Source: Paenibacillus fonticola DSM 21315
Lineage (GTDB): Bacteria > Bacillota > Bacilli > Paenibacillales > Paenibacillaceae
Length of the DNA: 64,000 nucleotides
Assembly (NCBI RefSeq): GCF_000381905.1
Contig: NZ_KB907259.1
Coordinates: 38,323 to 102,322 of the forward strand
Direction: 5' to 3'
Below are positions 8,752-18,783 of the stretch, one piece after another (position 1 is the first letter of the stretch; each line of letters begins with the position of its first letter). Position numbers and translations under genes: made by a program. Under the pieces are notes generated by a model. That model was not told the DNA's origin and did no database searches. It worked only from the letters and a program-made list of their open reading frames with translations.

Positions 8752-10054
8752 CAGACGTGGTCTCAAAATAGCCGTCATCGGCGGGGGCTCCTCGTATACC
8801 CCCGAACTGGTGGAAGGGCTGATCAACGGTTATGAGGAAATGCCAATTGCTGAAATTTGGCTGGTCGATATCGAGGCAGGGAAGCGGAAGCTGGATATCG
8901 TCGGCAATCTCGCCAAACGGATGGTTCACAAGGCCGGGCTGCCTATTCAGGTGCACCTGACCCTGAACCGGAGGGAAGCGATTAAGGACGCGGACTTCGT
9001 ATCGACGCAGATGCGCGTCGGCATGCTGGAAGCGAGAAAGCTCGATGAGCATATTCCGATCCAGCATGGCGTGATCGGCCAGGAGACGACCGGCCCCGGA
9101 GGCATGTTCAAGGCGCTGCGTACCATCCCTGTTATTTTGGACATTTGCCGCGATATCGAGGAGCTGGCTCCGCATGCATGGATGCTGAACTTCACGAATC
9201 CGGCGGGCATGATCACCGAGGCGGTTCAGAAATATTCGCACGTTAAAACGATTGGTCTGTGCAACTCGCCGATTAATTTCAAGAAGTCGCTGGCCTCGGC
9301 CTATAACGTACCGGAGGAGAAGGTGCTGCCAGAATTCGTTGGCATTAACCATCTCCACTGGGTAACCTCCGCCCTTGTGAACGGCAAGGAGGTTCTGCCC
9401 GAGCTCCTCGCGGGGGAGGGCGGCGAGTATACCGCATCGAACGTTCCCACTTTCGGCTGGGATCCAGAGTTCCTGCAATCGCTGGCCGCTGTGCCCACCT
9501 ATTATCTCAAATATTTTTACATGCAAAATGAGATGTTTGCGGAAATGCAAGAGTCGCTGCAGCAGAACGGAACGCGTGCGGATATCGTCAGCCAGGTAGA
9601 GAAGGAATTGTTCGAGCTCTACGAGGACGAGACGCTGGAGGAGAAGCCAAAGCAGCTGGAGCAACGCGGCGGAGCTTATTATTCCGAGTCGGCAGTAAGG
9701 CTGATGCAGTCGCTCTACCTGGGGCGCAACGACATTCAGACGCTGAATGTGGCCAATGGGGGAATCTATAATTTCTTGCCTGAAGATGCCTCCATCGAGG
9801 TAAACTGTGTCGTGACCTCCGGTGGGCCAATTCCGCTCGTGCCAAAACATGTGCCGCCTCATATCAAGGGCCTATTGCATGCGGTGAAGACCTATGAAGG
9901 ATTAGCGATAGAAGCAGCGGTTACCGGTGATCGGGCGCGGGCGCTTCAAGCATTGGTCCACCACCCGCTTGTCCCTTCTGTCTCGGCGGCCAAAATACTC
10001 CTGAATGAGATGCTGGAAGCGCATCGCCATTATTTGCCGAACTTTTTTGCTTAA
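8744..10054 (+). CDS. Glycoside hydrolase family 4, 6-phospho-beta-glucosidase type
   Basis: NAD- and divalent-metal-dependent glycosidase of 436 residues. A Rossmann nucleotide-binding motif opens the protein (IAVIGGGSSYTPEL). The metal-binding CNxP motif is present as CNSP (Cys173-Asn174), the subtype associated with 6-phospho-beta-glucosidases, and is followed by GINHLHW (His203). GH4 enzymes act by an oxidation-elimination mechanism on phosphorylated disaccharides in the cytoplasm. Coupling to the upstream kinase suggests the phosphorylated substrate is made intracellularly rather than by a PTS. A terminator follows at 10071-10120. Confidence 0.92.
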   Translation: MSDRRGLKIAVIGGGSSYTPELVEGLINGYEEMPIAEIWLVDIEAGKRKLDIVGNLAKRMVHKAGLPIQVHLTLNRREAIKDADFVSTQMRVGMLEARKLDEHIPIQHGVIGQETTGPGGMFKALRTIPVILDICRDIEELAPHAWMLNFTNPAGMITEAVQKYSHVKTIGLCNSPINFKKSLASAYNVPEEKVLPEFVGINHLHWVTSALVNGKEVLPELLAGEGGEYTASNVPTFGWDPEFLQSLAAVPTYYLKYFYMQNEMFAEMQESLQQNGTRADIVSQVEKELFELYEDETLEEKPKQLEQRGGAYYSESAVRLMQSLYLGRNDIQTLNVANGGIYNFLPEDASIEVNCVVTSGGPIPLVPKHVPPHIKGLLHAVKTYEGLAIEAAVTGDRARALQALVHHPLVPSVSAAKILLNEMLEAHRHYLPNFFA

Positions 10055-10070
10055 ACTTTACGATAATCAG

Positions 10071-10120
10071 GGGGTGTCCCAATAGTCATCAACGATGGCG
10101 AAAGGGGCATCTCTTTTTTT
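10071..10120 (+). terminator. Terminator after the GH4 gene
   Basis: GGGGTGTCCC (10071-10080) pairs with GGGGCATCTC (10104-10113) using three G-U pairs and is followed by seven T residues. Confidence 0.65.
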
Positions 10121-10257
10121 GACTAAGGATTTATAAAGACAGTGATTTGTATCAGATTTAGTTGATTAGGCAAGTAGTTAATACCCTCCGACTTTTTTAA
10201 GATATAAGTGTGGATTACTTCAGTGACGTTGGAAAACGGAGTAGGAGGGAACAACAT

Positions 10258-11223
10258 ATGTCACAGCTTTCCATAGAGAAAAATTTGCAGCCAAACCCGC
10301 CGCAGACAAAAATAAAAAGCGGGCTGATGCGATTTTCAAAACAATGGGATTTGCAGTTAATGGTCATCCCGGCTCTAGCGCTTATATTTATCTTCTCGTA
10401 CATTCCGATGTACGGAATTATTATCGCTTTCCAGGATTATAAAATCGGCAGCAGCTTCTCAAGCAGTCCTTGGGTGGGATTGAAACATTTCAGTTATTTT
10501 TTCAGCTCACCGGAATTCGGACTGGTCATGCGCAACACCATTATCATTAGCCTGCTTAAATTCCTGATTGGATTTCCGGCGCCAGTCATCCTGGCATTGA
10601 TGCTGAATGAAGTCCGGAAGATGGCTTTTAAGAGAACTGTCCAGACAGTTACTTACTTGCCGTACTTTATGTCCTGGGTTATTGTTGGCGGTCTTGTGAG
10701 CTCCCTGCTGTCAGCAGACAATGGCACCGTTAATATGCTGCTGGAGCGATTGAACTTCATCTCCCAGCCGATTAATTTCTTGTCCTTGCCCGAATATTTC
10801 TGGGGGATCCTCGTAACCACAAATGTGTGGAAGGAGATTGGTTTCGGCTCGATCGTTTACTTGGCGGCGATTGCCGGGGTTGACCCCCATACTTATGAGG
10901 CGGCGTCTATCGATGGGGCCAGCCGTTTTAAACAAATCTATTTGATAACGCTTCCTTCGATCATGCCCGTCGTTACGATCTTTATGATTTTGGCGATCGG
11001 CAATCTGCTTAGCGCAGGCTTTGAAGATATTCTGATCCTTGCTGCAAATCCGGCAATCAGGGACGTCTCCGATGTTATCGATACGTATGTCGTGCGGGTG
11101 GGGATTGAAAACTACCGTTACTCTTACGCTACAGCGGTGGGGCTGTTCAAAGCAGTGATCAGTGTTGGACTTTTGACATTGGCTAACTTGATAGCTAGAA
11201 GGTCTGGCAATAGTCTGTGGTAA
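10258..11223 (+). CDS. Sugar ABC transporter permease, LplB type
   Basis: Membrane permease of 321 residues with six hydrophobic segments and the EAA loop at YEAASIDGASRFKQIYLITLP, which contacts the ATPase. It belongs to the LplB/YtcP-like carbohydrate uptake group. ATG at 10258 is chosen because AGGAGGG lies 7 nt upstream; a GTG 48 bp earlier lacks a site. First gene of an lplB-lplC-binding-protein operon followed by yesN-yesM. No ATPase is encoded here, as is usual for this group, which shares an MsmX-like ATPase. Confidence 0.92.
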   Translation: MSQLSIEKNLQPNPPQTKIKSGLMRFSKQWDLQLMVIPALALIFIFSYIPMYGIIIAFQDYKIGSSFSSSPWVGLKHFSYFFSSPEFGLVMRNTIIISLLKFLIGFPAPVILALMLNEVRKMAFKRTVQTVTYLPYFMSWVIVGGLVSSLLSADNGTVNMLLERLNFISQPINFLSLPEYFWGILVTTNVWKEIGFGSIVYLAAIAGVDPHTYEAASIDGASRFKQIYLITLPSIMPVVTIFMILAIGNLLSAGFEDILILAANPAIRDVSDVIDTYVVRVGIENYRYSYATAVGLFKAVISVGLLTLANLIARRSGNSLW

Positions 11224-11250
11224 GTGAGACACAATTGGAGGAATGCGGAT

Positions 11251-12144
11251 ATGGTACGTGACAGCTTTGGCGATCGAATCATGGTGATTAGCATTTATGT
11301 TTTCTTGACTTTACTGGCGCTTTCAACCTTGTATCCATTCCTGAATGCGCTGGCCATTTCCTTTAACGAAGGAATGGATACTTCCAGAGGCGGAATTACG
11401 CTTTGGCCCAGAGTATTCACATGGGAAAATTATAATGTTGTGTTTAAAGACGAAAGGCTGATTAACGGTTTTATGATCTCGGTTCTGCGTACAGTGATCG
11501 GTACGTTTTCATCGATATTATGTACGGCGATCTTTGCATTTGGCATGTCAAAAAAAGAATTGATCGGCCGCAAATATTACATGATTATGTGCATTATTAC
11601 GATGTACTTCGGGGGCGGCTTGATTCCTACATTTTTGCTCATTCGTAATCTTGGGTTGATGAATTCCTTCTGGGTATTTATTATCCCTTCCTTGATTGGC
11701 GTCTGGAATATGATTATATTCCGCACTTTCTTTCAGGGGCTTCCGACAGGGCTTGAGGAATCGGCTAAAATAGATGGCTGCGGGAATTGGGGGACTTTTT
11801 TTCGGATCGTGATTCCGCTGTCGGGTCCGGTCATCGCGACGTTGTCTTTATTTACGGCGGTAGCGCATTGGAATGAATGGTTTTTGGCGGGGATTTATAT
11901 TTCTGACGTAGATAAATATCCGATTCAGACGATTCTGCGGCAGATTCTGCTTTCGAATATTGTATCGGACCAGGGGGGACTTGATTCCTCGGCTTTGGCG
12001 CATATGGACAGGGTGAGAACGATTACAAGCAAGTCTTTGTCCATGGCAACGATGATGGTAGCCACACTTCCGATTATCACAGTATATCCATTTGTCCAAA
12101 AGCATTTCGTTAAAGGAGTTCTTGTGGGTTCACTGAAAGAGTAG
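11251..12144 (+). CDS. Sugar ABC transporter permease, LplC type
   Basis: Second permease (297 residues), with six hydrophobic segments and the EAA-type loop at LEESAKIDGCGNWGTFFRIVIPL. It ends in the family-typical FVQKHFVKGVLVGSLKE. Start ATG 11251 has GGAGG 9 nt upstream; a GTG at 11224 overlapping the previous stop lacks a good site. It forms a heterodimeric channel with the upstream LplB-type protein. Confidence 0.92.
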   Translation: MVRDSFGDRIMVISIYVFLTLLALSTLYPFLNALAISFNEGMDTSRGGITLWPRVFTWENYNVVFKDERLINGFMISVLRTVIGTFSSILCTAIFAFGMSKKELIGRKYYMIMCIITMYFGGGLIPTFLLIRNLGLMNSFWVFIIPSLIGVWNMIIFRTFFQGLPTGLEESAKIDGCGNWGTFFRIVIPLSGPVIATLSLFTAVAHWNEWFLAGIYISDVDKYPIQTILRQILLSNIVSDQGGLDSSALAHMDRVRTITSKSLSMATMMVATLPIITVYPFVQKHFVKGVLVGSLKE

Positions 12145-12230
12145 ACAGCGTAAAACTGCTTGAAATGGACTTTAGTTTAGAGCATAACGCTTTAAACATA
12201 AATAAGAATTTGAAAGGGGAAAGCAGCAGG

Positions 12231-13901
12231 ATGAAAAAAAGAAGCTGGTTCATCAGTATCTTGTCTGTGGTAATGATCTTTTCGCTCATGATGGGGTGCT
12301 CATCTGGTAATGGCGGCAACAAAACGGCCGCACCGAGCAACAGTGGAGGAGAACAGCAAAGGGAGGAAGCCCCTAAGGAGTCGAACCTGTATCAGCTTGG
12401 CAAAGAACCGCTTGAAATTTCTATCTTCGGGAATTACGAGTGGTATTCGATGCCGAAATGGGGAGCAGATCCCATGACGAAATGGGTTCAAGACAACAAA
12501 AAGGTTACGGTCAAGGAAATTCCGAACGGCGGCAATAACGCTCAAAAGCTTAATACAATGATTGCTTCCGGCGACTTGCCGGACATTGTATGGGGAGAAC
12601 GAGGGGCAGACGTAGAGCGTCTTCGGGAAGCTGGACTCCTTGTGCCACTGGATGATTATTTGGAAAAATATCCGAATTTGCAGAAATGGATCGACCCTGT
12701 AGCATTGAATATGCTGCGTTCACCTGACGGGAAGCTGTATCAATTTCCGAACTGGTATACAAACCGTCCGAACGGTAACGCGGGCTGGGTAGTGAATAAG
12801 AAAATGTACGAGGAGCTCGGTTCTCCTAAACTGGAGACGACCGATGATTTGTACAGCTATTTGAAAATGGTGAAAGAGAAATATCCGAACGTCATTCCAT
12901 TCGAAACGGACTTGGCTTCGGAAGGACATGGCCTTAGCCAAATTTACTCCGCATTTAAGGAAAATAACTTGAGTGCCGAAAGATATTACGCTGTTCCTGT
13001 TGGCGACAAGATGGAATCGATTTATAAGGATGAAGCATTCCGTGAATCTGTCGTCTATACGGCTAAATTGTTCCGCGAAGGCCTGATCACACAAGATGCC
13101 ATGACGCAAACCCGCGACCAGGTTCAGGAGAAGCTTGTATCCGGCCGCGTAGCCGTGTATGCTTCCGGAAATCCTACGGTATATGCTATGGAAGCTGATG
13201 TAGCGCTAAGAAAGAAAGATCCGAATGATGGCTATTTCATGGTTTGGCCAATCCATAAGGAAGGCCTGGACAAAAACAAAATTTATCCGGGTACTTATAA
13301 TAAACTGGGCTGGAACGCTGCGGTGATTACGACCAGCGCCAAAAATCCTGAAGCTGTATTCGCATTCCTTGACTGGTGGACGGGACCAGAGGGTATGGTC
13401 CTGCAATACTACGGAGTTGAAGGGGAGTATTGGCAAGGCTGGCAAGAGGATGGAACTACACCGATATTTACGGAGAAATATGTAACGCAAAGGGATGAAC
13501 TGGCGGAGTATCAGAAAATGACAGATCCGTTTCAATGGGTAGGCAACACCGTATACCTGGACGATATGAAGGGGAAATACGAAGAAACCTTGAAGGAAGA
13601 GGATCGGAACTGGGCCACTTACTGGCAATATAAAATTACTTGGAAAACGCAAGGCGACTACACGGAGTTTGTAAACATGCACCCGATGCCGGATTCCGAG
13701 GAAGGAATCGCCTTCCAGCGCATTCGCGATATCTGGTTGAAGGTGAGAGCGCAGTCCATGTATGCGAAAACGGATGAAGAGGCATTAGCTCTGCTGGATA
13801 AGGCCCATGAGGACTCCATGAAAGCTGGATTTCAAAAGGTGCTTGACTATTATACAATGAAGTGGGAAGAGAATAAGGCTATGATTAATAGAAACCAATA
13901 A
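12231..13901 (+). CDS. Sugar-binding lipoprotein of the LplA type
   Basis: Extracellular solute-binding protein of 556 residues. The lipoprotein signal is MKKRSWFISIL... ending LMMGC, followed by a Gly/Asn/Ser linker. The large, Trp/Tyr-rich mature domain (LDWWTGPEGMVLQYYG, YWQGWQEDGT) is typical of binding proteins for oligosaccharides. Start ATG 12231 places a purine-rich ribosome site upstream and gives a clean signal peptide. It belongs to the operon with the two permeases. The sugar is not identifiable; neighbouring GH4 and kinase genes suggest a beta-linked disaccharide. Confidence 0.92.
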   Translation: MKKRSWFISILSVVMIFSLMMGCSSGNGGNKTAAPSNSGGEQQREEAPKESNLYQLGKEPLEISIFGNYEWYSMPKWGADPMTKWVQDNKKVTVKEIPNGGNNAQKLNTMIASGDLPDIVWGERGADVERLREAGLLVPLDDYLEKYPNLQKWIDPVALNMLRSPDGKLYQFPNWYTNRPNGNAGWVVNKKMYEELGSPKLETTDDLYSYLKMVKEKYPNVIPFETDLASEGHGLSQIYSAFKENNLSAERYYAVPVGDKMESIYKDEAFRESVVYTAKLFREGLITQDAMTQTRDQVQEKLVSGRVAVYASGNPTVYAMEADVALRKKDPNDGYFMVWPIHKEGLDKNKIYPGTYNKLGWNAAVITTSAKNPEAVFAFLDWWTGPEGMVLQYYGVEGEYWQGWQEDGTTPIFTEKYVTQRDELAEYQKMTDPFQWVGNTVYLDDMKGKYEETLKEEDRNWATYWQYKITWKTQGDYTEFVNMHPMPDSEEGIAFQRIRDIWLKVRAQSMYAKTDEEALALLDKAHEDSMKAGFQKVLDYYTMKWEENKAMINRNQ

Positions 13902-13910
13902 TTGTCATTT

Positions 13911-13931
13911 GGGGGGGCCTGCGGGACCCCT
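13911..13931 (+). other. GC-rich hairpin between the binding-protein and yesN genes
   Basis: A run of G residues followed by GCCTGCGGGACCCC can fold into a short strong hairpin just after the binding-protein stop. It lacks a T run, so it may protect the upstream message or partly attenuate read-through into yesN rather than terminate fully. Confidence 0.4.
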
Positions 13932-14000
13932 CATTGTGTTGCCTGCATGTTGAGACAATCGTTATAGAACCCAAGAAAATGGCTCTGGAGGTGTAGCGCT

Positions 14001-15578
14001 ATGTATAAAGTGCTGTTAGCGGATGACGAAATGCTGGACCTCGAAGGCATGAAGCAGTTCATCCCTTGGTCTGAGCTGGGGCTTGAGGTGGTTGATGCCG
14101 TGAATAATGGATTCGCTGCCTGCGAAGTGATCAAGGATCGGCCGGTGGATATATTGGTGACGGATATCAATATGCCCAACATGTCAGGGCTGGAGCTGGC
14201 ACGAAAGGCCATCGAGAAGAAGCCGGACATTCGCATTGTTTTTGTAAGCGGTTACCAGGATTTCCATTACGTAAAGCAGGCGTTATCGATGAAGGCCTGC
14301 AGCTATGTGCTAAAGCCGGTGGATGACGATGAACTGATCGCATCCCTCCAGACGATCAAGCAGGAGCTTGAGCTCGAAGGTAAACGAAAGGAAGCCGAGA
14401 AGCATTACCAAAGTATGATCCCCATGGCCAAAAATGAGCTTCTCATTCGCTTACTGGAGGGCGAGCTGCAGGGGGATGAGTCCGAGGCTTTGGCTCAGCT
14501 AGCTGCAGCCAATGGATTATTTGCACTTCAAGGACCATTGCGGGCGGCCGTCATTGAAATTGACGAACTGGATTGGAAACATCAGAGCAGCAGGTCAGAA
14601 GAGACCGGACACTCTGATCATTTGCTGCAGAAAATCCATAAGCTGCTGCAGGAGTGCGGCATGGAGCATGCCTGCAAGCTGTCCAAACGGCGGTTAGCCG
14701 TCATTATGCAGGGAGATCGAGTGAATGAAAGCTTTACGGCATTATATGATGCGGTTAACTCGAAACTGGCCGTTTCCGTAACGATAGGTCTTGGAGAGCC
14801 GGTTCAGGAAATATCCATGCTCCCGCAATCCTATAAACAGGCGCTTGAAGCGCTGGATGGCAAAATGTTTATTGGCCGGGGGCATCTCATTAAATATGAA
14901 GAGGTTCGACGTACCCCGGAAATGAAGGATGCGAGAACGCTAGACATTCGCCTGGACGCTTTGTTTAAAGCCATGTCCAATTACGAGCTCGTTAAAATAC
15001 ATGATGAAATCGATAATTTATTCCAATCGGTCTCGACGCTGCGCTCCAAGTTTACGATCTACAACCTGGCGATTTATATCGTCTTCAAGCTGGAGCACTA
15101 TTTGAGCACGCTGGATGAAGATCTATCCAAAATGCTTGGTTTCGAGCTTTCTAGTCTGGATATTGTATTGAAATTTGAAATGATGGACGATATTCGCTCC
15201 TGGCTCGTACGTAAAGCTTTCGAAATTTCCGAAACTTTGCGGCAAAGGGGGAGTTCCCAGTGCAGCAGGCTGATCCGTGATATATTGAGCACGATGCAGG
15301 AACAGATGCATGAGAACATTACATTGAAGGATATTGCTCATAAATTTTCCTTCTCGCCGAATTACTTGGGCCATTTATTTAAGGAAGAAGTGGGAAAGAC
15401 CTTCAGCGAAATGCTGGTTCAACTCAGAATGGAAAAAGCGAGCGAACTGCTGCGTAATTCGACGCTCAAAATTTATGAGGTAGCCGATCAGGTTGGTTAT
15501 CGTTATATCCCTTATTTCAGCAGGCAATTTAAAGAAACCTACCGGATGACGCCAATGGAGTTTCGCAAACGAGAGTAA
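14001..15578 (+). CDS. YesN-type response regulator with AraC DNA-binding domain
   Basis: Regulator of 525 residues. The receiver domain (1-125) has the acidic pair near the start (LLADDEMLD), the phospho-acceptor Asp in ILVTDINMPNMSG and the Lys in VLKPVDDDE. A long helical middle is followed by a C-terminal AraC helix-turn-helix (about 420-520; FSFSPNYLGHLFKEEVGKTF and QVGYRYIPYFSRQFKE). It is paired with the kinase encoded next and very likely activates the sugar transporter operon upstream. The start has GGAGGTG about 10 nt upstream. Confidence 0.93.
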   Translation: MYKVLLADDEMLDLEGMKQFIPWSELGLEVVDAVNNGFAACEVIKDRPVDILVTDINMPNMSGLELARKAIEKKPDIRIVFVSGYQDFHYVKQALSMKACSYVLKPVDDDELIASLQTIKQELELEGKRKEAEKHYQSMIPMAKNELLIRLLEGELQGDESEALAQLAAANGLFALQGPLRAAVIEIDELDWKHQSSRSEETGHSDHLLQKIHKLLQECGMEHACKLSKRRLAVIMQGDRVNESFTALYDAVNSKLAVSVTIGLGEPVQEISMLPQSYKQALEALDGKMFIGRGHLIKYEEVRRTPEMKDARTLDIRLDALFKAMSNYELVKIHDEIDNLFQSVSTLRSKFTIYNLAIYIVFKLEHYLSTLDEDLSKMLGFELSSLDIVLKFEMMDDIRSWLVRKAFEISETLRQRGSSQCSRLIRDILSTMQEQMHENITLKDIAHKFSFSPNYLGHLFKEEVGKTFSEMLVQLRMEKASELLRNSTLKIYEVADQVGYRYIPYFSRQFKETYRMTPMEFRKRE

Positions 15579-15592
15579 TGCAGGAGGAAGAC

Positions 15593-17368
15593 ATGATGAT
15601 CCCTGTGATGGAGAAAAAAAGACAAAGGCCGTATATCCCGTTCGGCTACAAATTGATGCTTACATATATGTTCTTTATCGTCATTCCTGTCATCGCCATC
15701 GGCTATTTCTCGAATGCCATGTATCAGGAGTCGATCCGCAAGCATGCCCGGACGAATACGCAGGCCACGCTGCTGCAAATTCGGGATAATATCGAATATA
15801 AACTAGAGGATGTGGAACGAGTTTCTTCGATTATATATGATGATTATTCCTTGGTTTTTCAGCTGCGCCATTTCGACAACGGATGGGATACCTATGACAG
15901 GACGATGAGAATTCTCAGGCCCAAGTTCCAAAACGCGATGCAGGCGGCGCGGATTAATATTGCCATGTTCATTTTTTTGCAGAATCAGCATTTTAACGAA
16001 ACCTATTATGGCTCCTTCGAGCAAGAGAACCTGGATATGCTGGAACGCAAATACAACATATATCATTTGGACCGGCTAGTTGATCAAGAGTGGTACAGGA
16101 CCTATCCTGAAGAGGAATACGGGAAAACGATGGTCTGGAAAAAGGTGCAGCGTGATGAGGAATTCGGCCGTATATCCTTGTTGCGGCGCATGGTTGACGT
16201 ATTCCCGCTGGAGGTCAAGGAAGTCGGGTTTATGCGTTTTAGCGCTCGAATTCAGGAGCTGTTCGAAGCGATGGACTATTTAAAAATCGGGGAGGGCAGC
16301 ATACTGCTGCTTAGAGATGAGCAGGGGAAGATTTTATATCAGTCGGGCGAAGTCCCCGCAGGCTGGAGAATGGAAGAACTATCGGAGAAAGATTATTTAA
16401 CCATCACGGAAACCTTGAATGACGGGAATTGGCAGCTGTATGCCTATGTGCCAATGACGATTATGGAGCGGGATTCTGCGCGGGTCAGCATGTTTATATT
16501 GGGGACATGTGTCGTTTTACTGATCGTATTCTCGATCGCGGGCATGTTCATTTCACGGTATTTCTCGGTGCGCGTCATGAAGATTGTTTCCGTACTGAAC
16601 GCTTTCCGCGAAGGCGACCTGCACAAACGGATGCGCTACAAGGGCAAGGATGAATTCTCGCAAATCGCCTCCGCGCTGAATGAAATGGGACAGAACATCG
16701 ATCATCTTATCGAACAGGTGTATCTGACGCAAATCGAGAAGAAGGAGGCGGAGCTGGAATCCTTGCAGGCGCAAATCAATCCGCATTTTCTGTATAATAC
16801 GCTATCCTCTATCAGCCGGTTGGCCAAATTTGGCGAAATCGACAAGCTGCAGAAGATGGTGCTTGATCTCGCCAAGTTCTATCGTCTTTCCTTAAATGAA
16901 GGAAGGACGGTGATTCCGATTCGCCATGAGCTGGAGCAGGCTGAAGCCTACCTCAATATCCAGAGAACGAAATACGGGGACAAGGTGACGATTTCCTATG
17001 ACCTCGATCCGGAGATCGTGCGATATGTGACTATTAAATTGATTTTACAGCCTTTTATTGAAAATGCGCTGGAGCATGCCTGGTTCGGCGATGCCCTTCA
17101 TATTCGGATTGAGGTGAAGAAGATCGGCGACAATATCGTCTTCAAGGTGATCGATAATGGCCTGGGCATGCCTCCTGCGCTCATTCACCGGATCTTCGAC
17201 CCGGTGGAAGGCCAGAACGTCGGCTTCGGCATCCGCAACGTAAATAGCCGCATCCAGCTCCATTTTGGCGCTGAATACGGCGTAACGATCGGCAGCAGGC
17301 TGGGAATGGGGACGACGGTGCAGATCGTCATCCCCGCCAGCCCTTACTTCCCGGAGGAAGGGGTATGA
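15593..17368 (+). CDS. YesM-type sensor histidine kinase
   Basis: Membrane kinase of 591 residues. One hydrophobic segment lies near the N-terminus and a second near residue 290, flanking an extracellular sensor of about 240 residues. A HAMP linker, the His_kinase box QINPHFLYNTLSSI and an HATPase domain with FIENALEHAW and NGLGMPP follow. It presumably senses a sugar or its binding protein and phosphorylates the YesN partner. The start is placed at ATG 15593, after AGGAGG at 15582-15587; an ATG at 15578 would lie upstream of that site. The 3' end overlaps the convergent aspartase gene by 25 bp. Confidence 0.92.
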   Translation: MMIPVMEKKRQRPYIPFGYKLMLTYMFFIVIPVIAIGYFSNAMYQESIRKHARTNTQATLLQIRDNIEYKLEDVERVSSIIYDDYSLVFQLRHFDNGWDTYDRTMRILRPKFQNAMQAARINIAMFIFLQNQHFNETYYGSFEQENLDMLERKYNIYHLDRLVDQEWYRTYPEEEYGKTMVWKKVQRDEEFGRISLLRRMVDVFPLEVKEVGFMRFSARIQELFEAMDYLKIGEGSILLLRDEQGKILYQSGEVPAGWRMEELSEKDYLTITETLNDGNWQLYAYVPMTIMERDSARVSMFILGTCVVLLIVFSIAGMFISRYFSVRVMKIVSVLNAFREGDLHKRMRYKGKDEFSQIASALNEMGQNIDHLIEQVYLTQIEKKEAELESLQAQINPHFLYNTLSSISRLAKFGEIDKLQKMVLDLAKFYRLSLNEGRTVIPIRHELEQAEAYLNIQRTKYGDKVTISYDLDPEIVRYVTIKLILQPFIENALEHAWFGDALHIRIEVKKIGDNIVFKVIDNGLGMPPALIHRIFDPVEGQNVGFGIRNVNSRIQLHFGAEYGVTIGSRLGMGTTVQIVIPASPYFPEEGV

Positions 17369-18783
17369 TGCAGGAATCTGGCCCCGGCAATTCCCGGCGA
17401 GGTCATCTCATGGGGATCGAGGATTTCATCGAGCTCTTCCGGGGTCAACACTTTATATTCAAGGCATAGCTCACGCACGGAACGGCCCGTCGCAATGGCT
17501 TCGGCAGCGATTTTGCTGACCGTTTCGTAACCCAGATGCGGGTTGAGCGCGGTAATGATGCCGACGCTCCGATCCACGTAATCTTTGGCTTGCTCCACAT
17601 TCGCCGTGATTCCTTCCAGGCAGTATTTCTGGAACGATTGGAAGGCATTGTTCATGATGCTGATGGACTGCATCAGGTTGAACACGAGCACGGGCTCCAT
17701 CACGTTCAGCTCGAATTGGCCGGCTTCGGCCGCCATGCTGATGGTGGTGTCGTTACCGATGACTTGGAAGGCCACCTGATTCATCAGCTCGGCCATGACC
17801 GGATTGATTTTGCCCGGCATGATCGAGGAGCCGGGCTGGCGGGCCGGCAGGGAAATTTCCCTGAACCCCGCTCTAGGTCCGGAGGCCATCAGCCGCAAAT
17901 CGTTGGCGATTTTGGACATGTTGATCATGCAAAGCTTAAGCGCAGCCGACGTCTCCGTATACGCGTCGCAGTTCTGGGTGGCGTCGACGAGCTGGGCAGC
18001 CGAGAACATCGGATAACCGCTCAGCTCGGCCAGCAGCTTGACGACCCGTTGGATATACTTCGGATCCGCGTTTAGTCCGGTGCCGACCGCTGTAGCCCCC
18101 ATATTGATTTCGAATAAAGCTTGTCTCGTCTGGTCCATTCTGCGAATGTCCCTTTCCAGCACACGCCGGTAGGCTTCGAACTCTTGTCCGAGACGGATCG
18201 GCACGGCATCCTGCAAATGCGTCCGTCCCATTTTGATGACGCTGTCGAACTCTTGCGCCTTCTTCTTGAACGTATCGGCCAGCGACCGCGTCGTCTTAAT
18301 TAGCCGGTCGAGCAGGTTCAGAATGGCGATATGGTTCGCTGTCGGGAAGGCGTCGTTCGTCGATTGGGACATGTTCACGTGGTTGTTCGGGCTGACTGCA
18401 GCATAATCGCCCTTCTCTTTTCCGAGAATCTCCAGTGCGCGGTTCGCGATCACTTCGTTGGCGTTCATGTTGATCGAAGTGCCTGCGCCGCCCTGGATCG
18501 GGTCGGTAATGAACTGATCATGGTAATGTCCGCCCATAATTTCGTCCGCTGCCTGGATAATTGCATTGCCGATCGCAGGGTCGAGCTGGCCGATGTCCAT
18601 GTTCGCCTGGGCGGCTGCTTTCTTCACCAGGGCGAGCGCATGGATGAGCTCGGAATATATTCTGTACCCGGTAATGGGAAAATTCTCTACCGCACGCATC
18701 GTTTGGACGCCGTAATAAGCCTCTTTTGGAACTTCCAAGGAACCGAGAAAGTCCTTTTCGATCCGGAATGAGTTGTTTGGCAT
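17344..18783 (-). CDS. aspA: Aspartate ammonia-lyase (aspartase)
   Basis: Cytoplasmic enzyme of 479 residues converting L-aspartate to fumarate and ammonia. It carries the fumarase/aspartase superfamily signature GSSIMPGKINP with the catalytic Ser loop, substrate residues in GRTHLQDAVP, and the N-terminal YYGVQTMRAVENF. Full length for the family. The start is supported by GAGGTGG upstream. It is transcribed alone and overlaps the end of the convergent yesM gene. Fumarase is an alternative, but the sequence style (VPKEAYYGVQT) favours aspartase. Confidence 0.9.
   Translation of the reverse strand: MPNNSFRIEKDFLGSLEVPKEAYYGVQTMRAVENFPITGYRIYSELIHALALVKKAAAQANMDIGQLDPAIGNAIIQAADEIMGGHYHDQFITDPIQGGAGTSINMNANEVIANRALEILGKEKGDYAAVSPNNHVNMSQSTNDAFPTANHIAILNLLDRLIKTTRSLADTFKKKAQEFDSVIKMGRTHLQDAVPIRLGQEFEAYRRVLERDIRRMDQTRQALFEINMGATAVGTGLNADPKYIQRVVKLLAELSGYPMFSAAQLVDATQNCDAYTETSAALKLCMINMSKIANDLRLMASGPRAGFREISLPARQPGSSIMPGKINPVMAELMNQVAFQVIGNDTTISMAAEAGQFELNVMEPVLVFNLMQSISIMNNAFQSFQKYCLEGITANVEQAKDYVDRSVGIITALNPHLGYETVSKIAAEAIATGRSVRELCLEYKVLTPEELDEILDPHEMTSPGIAGARFLHHTPSSGK

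Noticed and set aside
8717..9862. Long minus-strand frame opposite the GH4 gene (381 codons)
   Set aside because: Mirror of the high-GC third positions of the GH4 gene, which is certain from its NAD and CNxP motifs.
3045..10208. Shared TTTTTTAAGATATAAG upstream of gbsR and the lplB-type gene
   Set aside because: Similar 16-mers but in unrelated contexts and AT-rich; not enough to call a common regulatory site.
17344..17368. Frameshift at the yesM/aspA 3' overlap
   Set aside because: Both proteins have normal family C-termini, so the 25-bp convergent overlap appears genuine.
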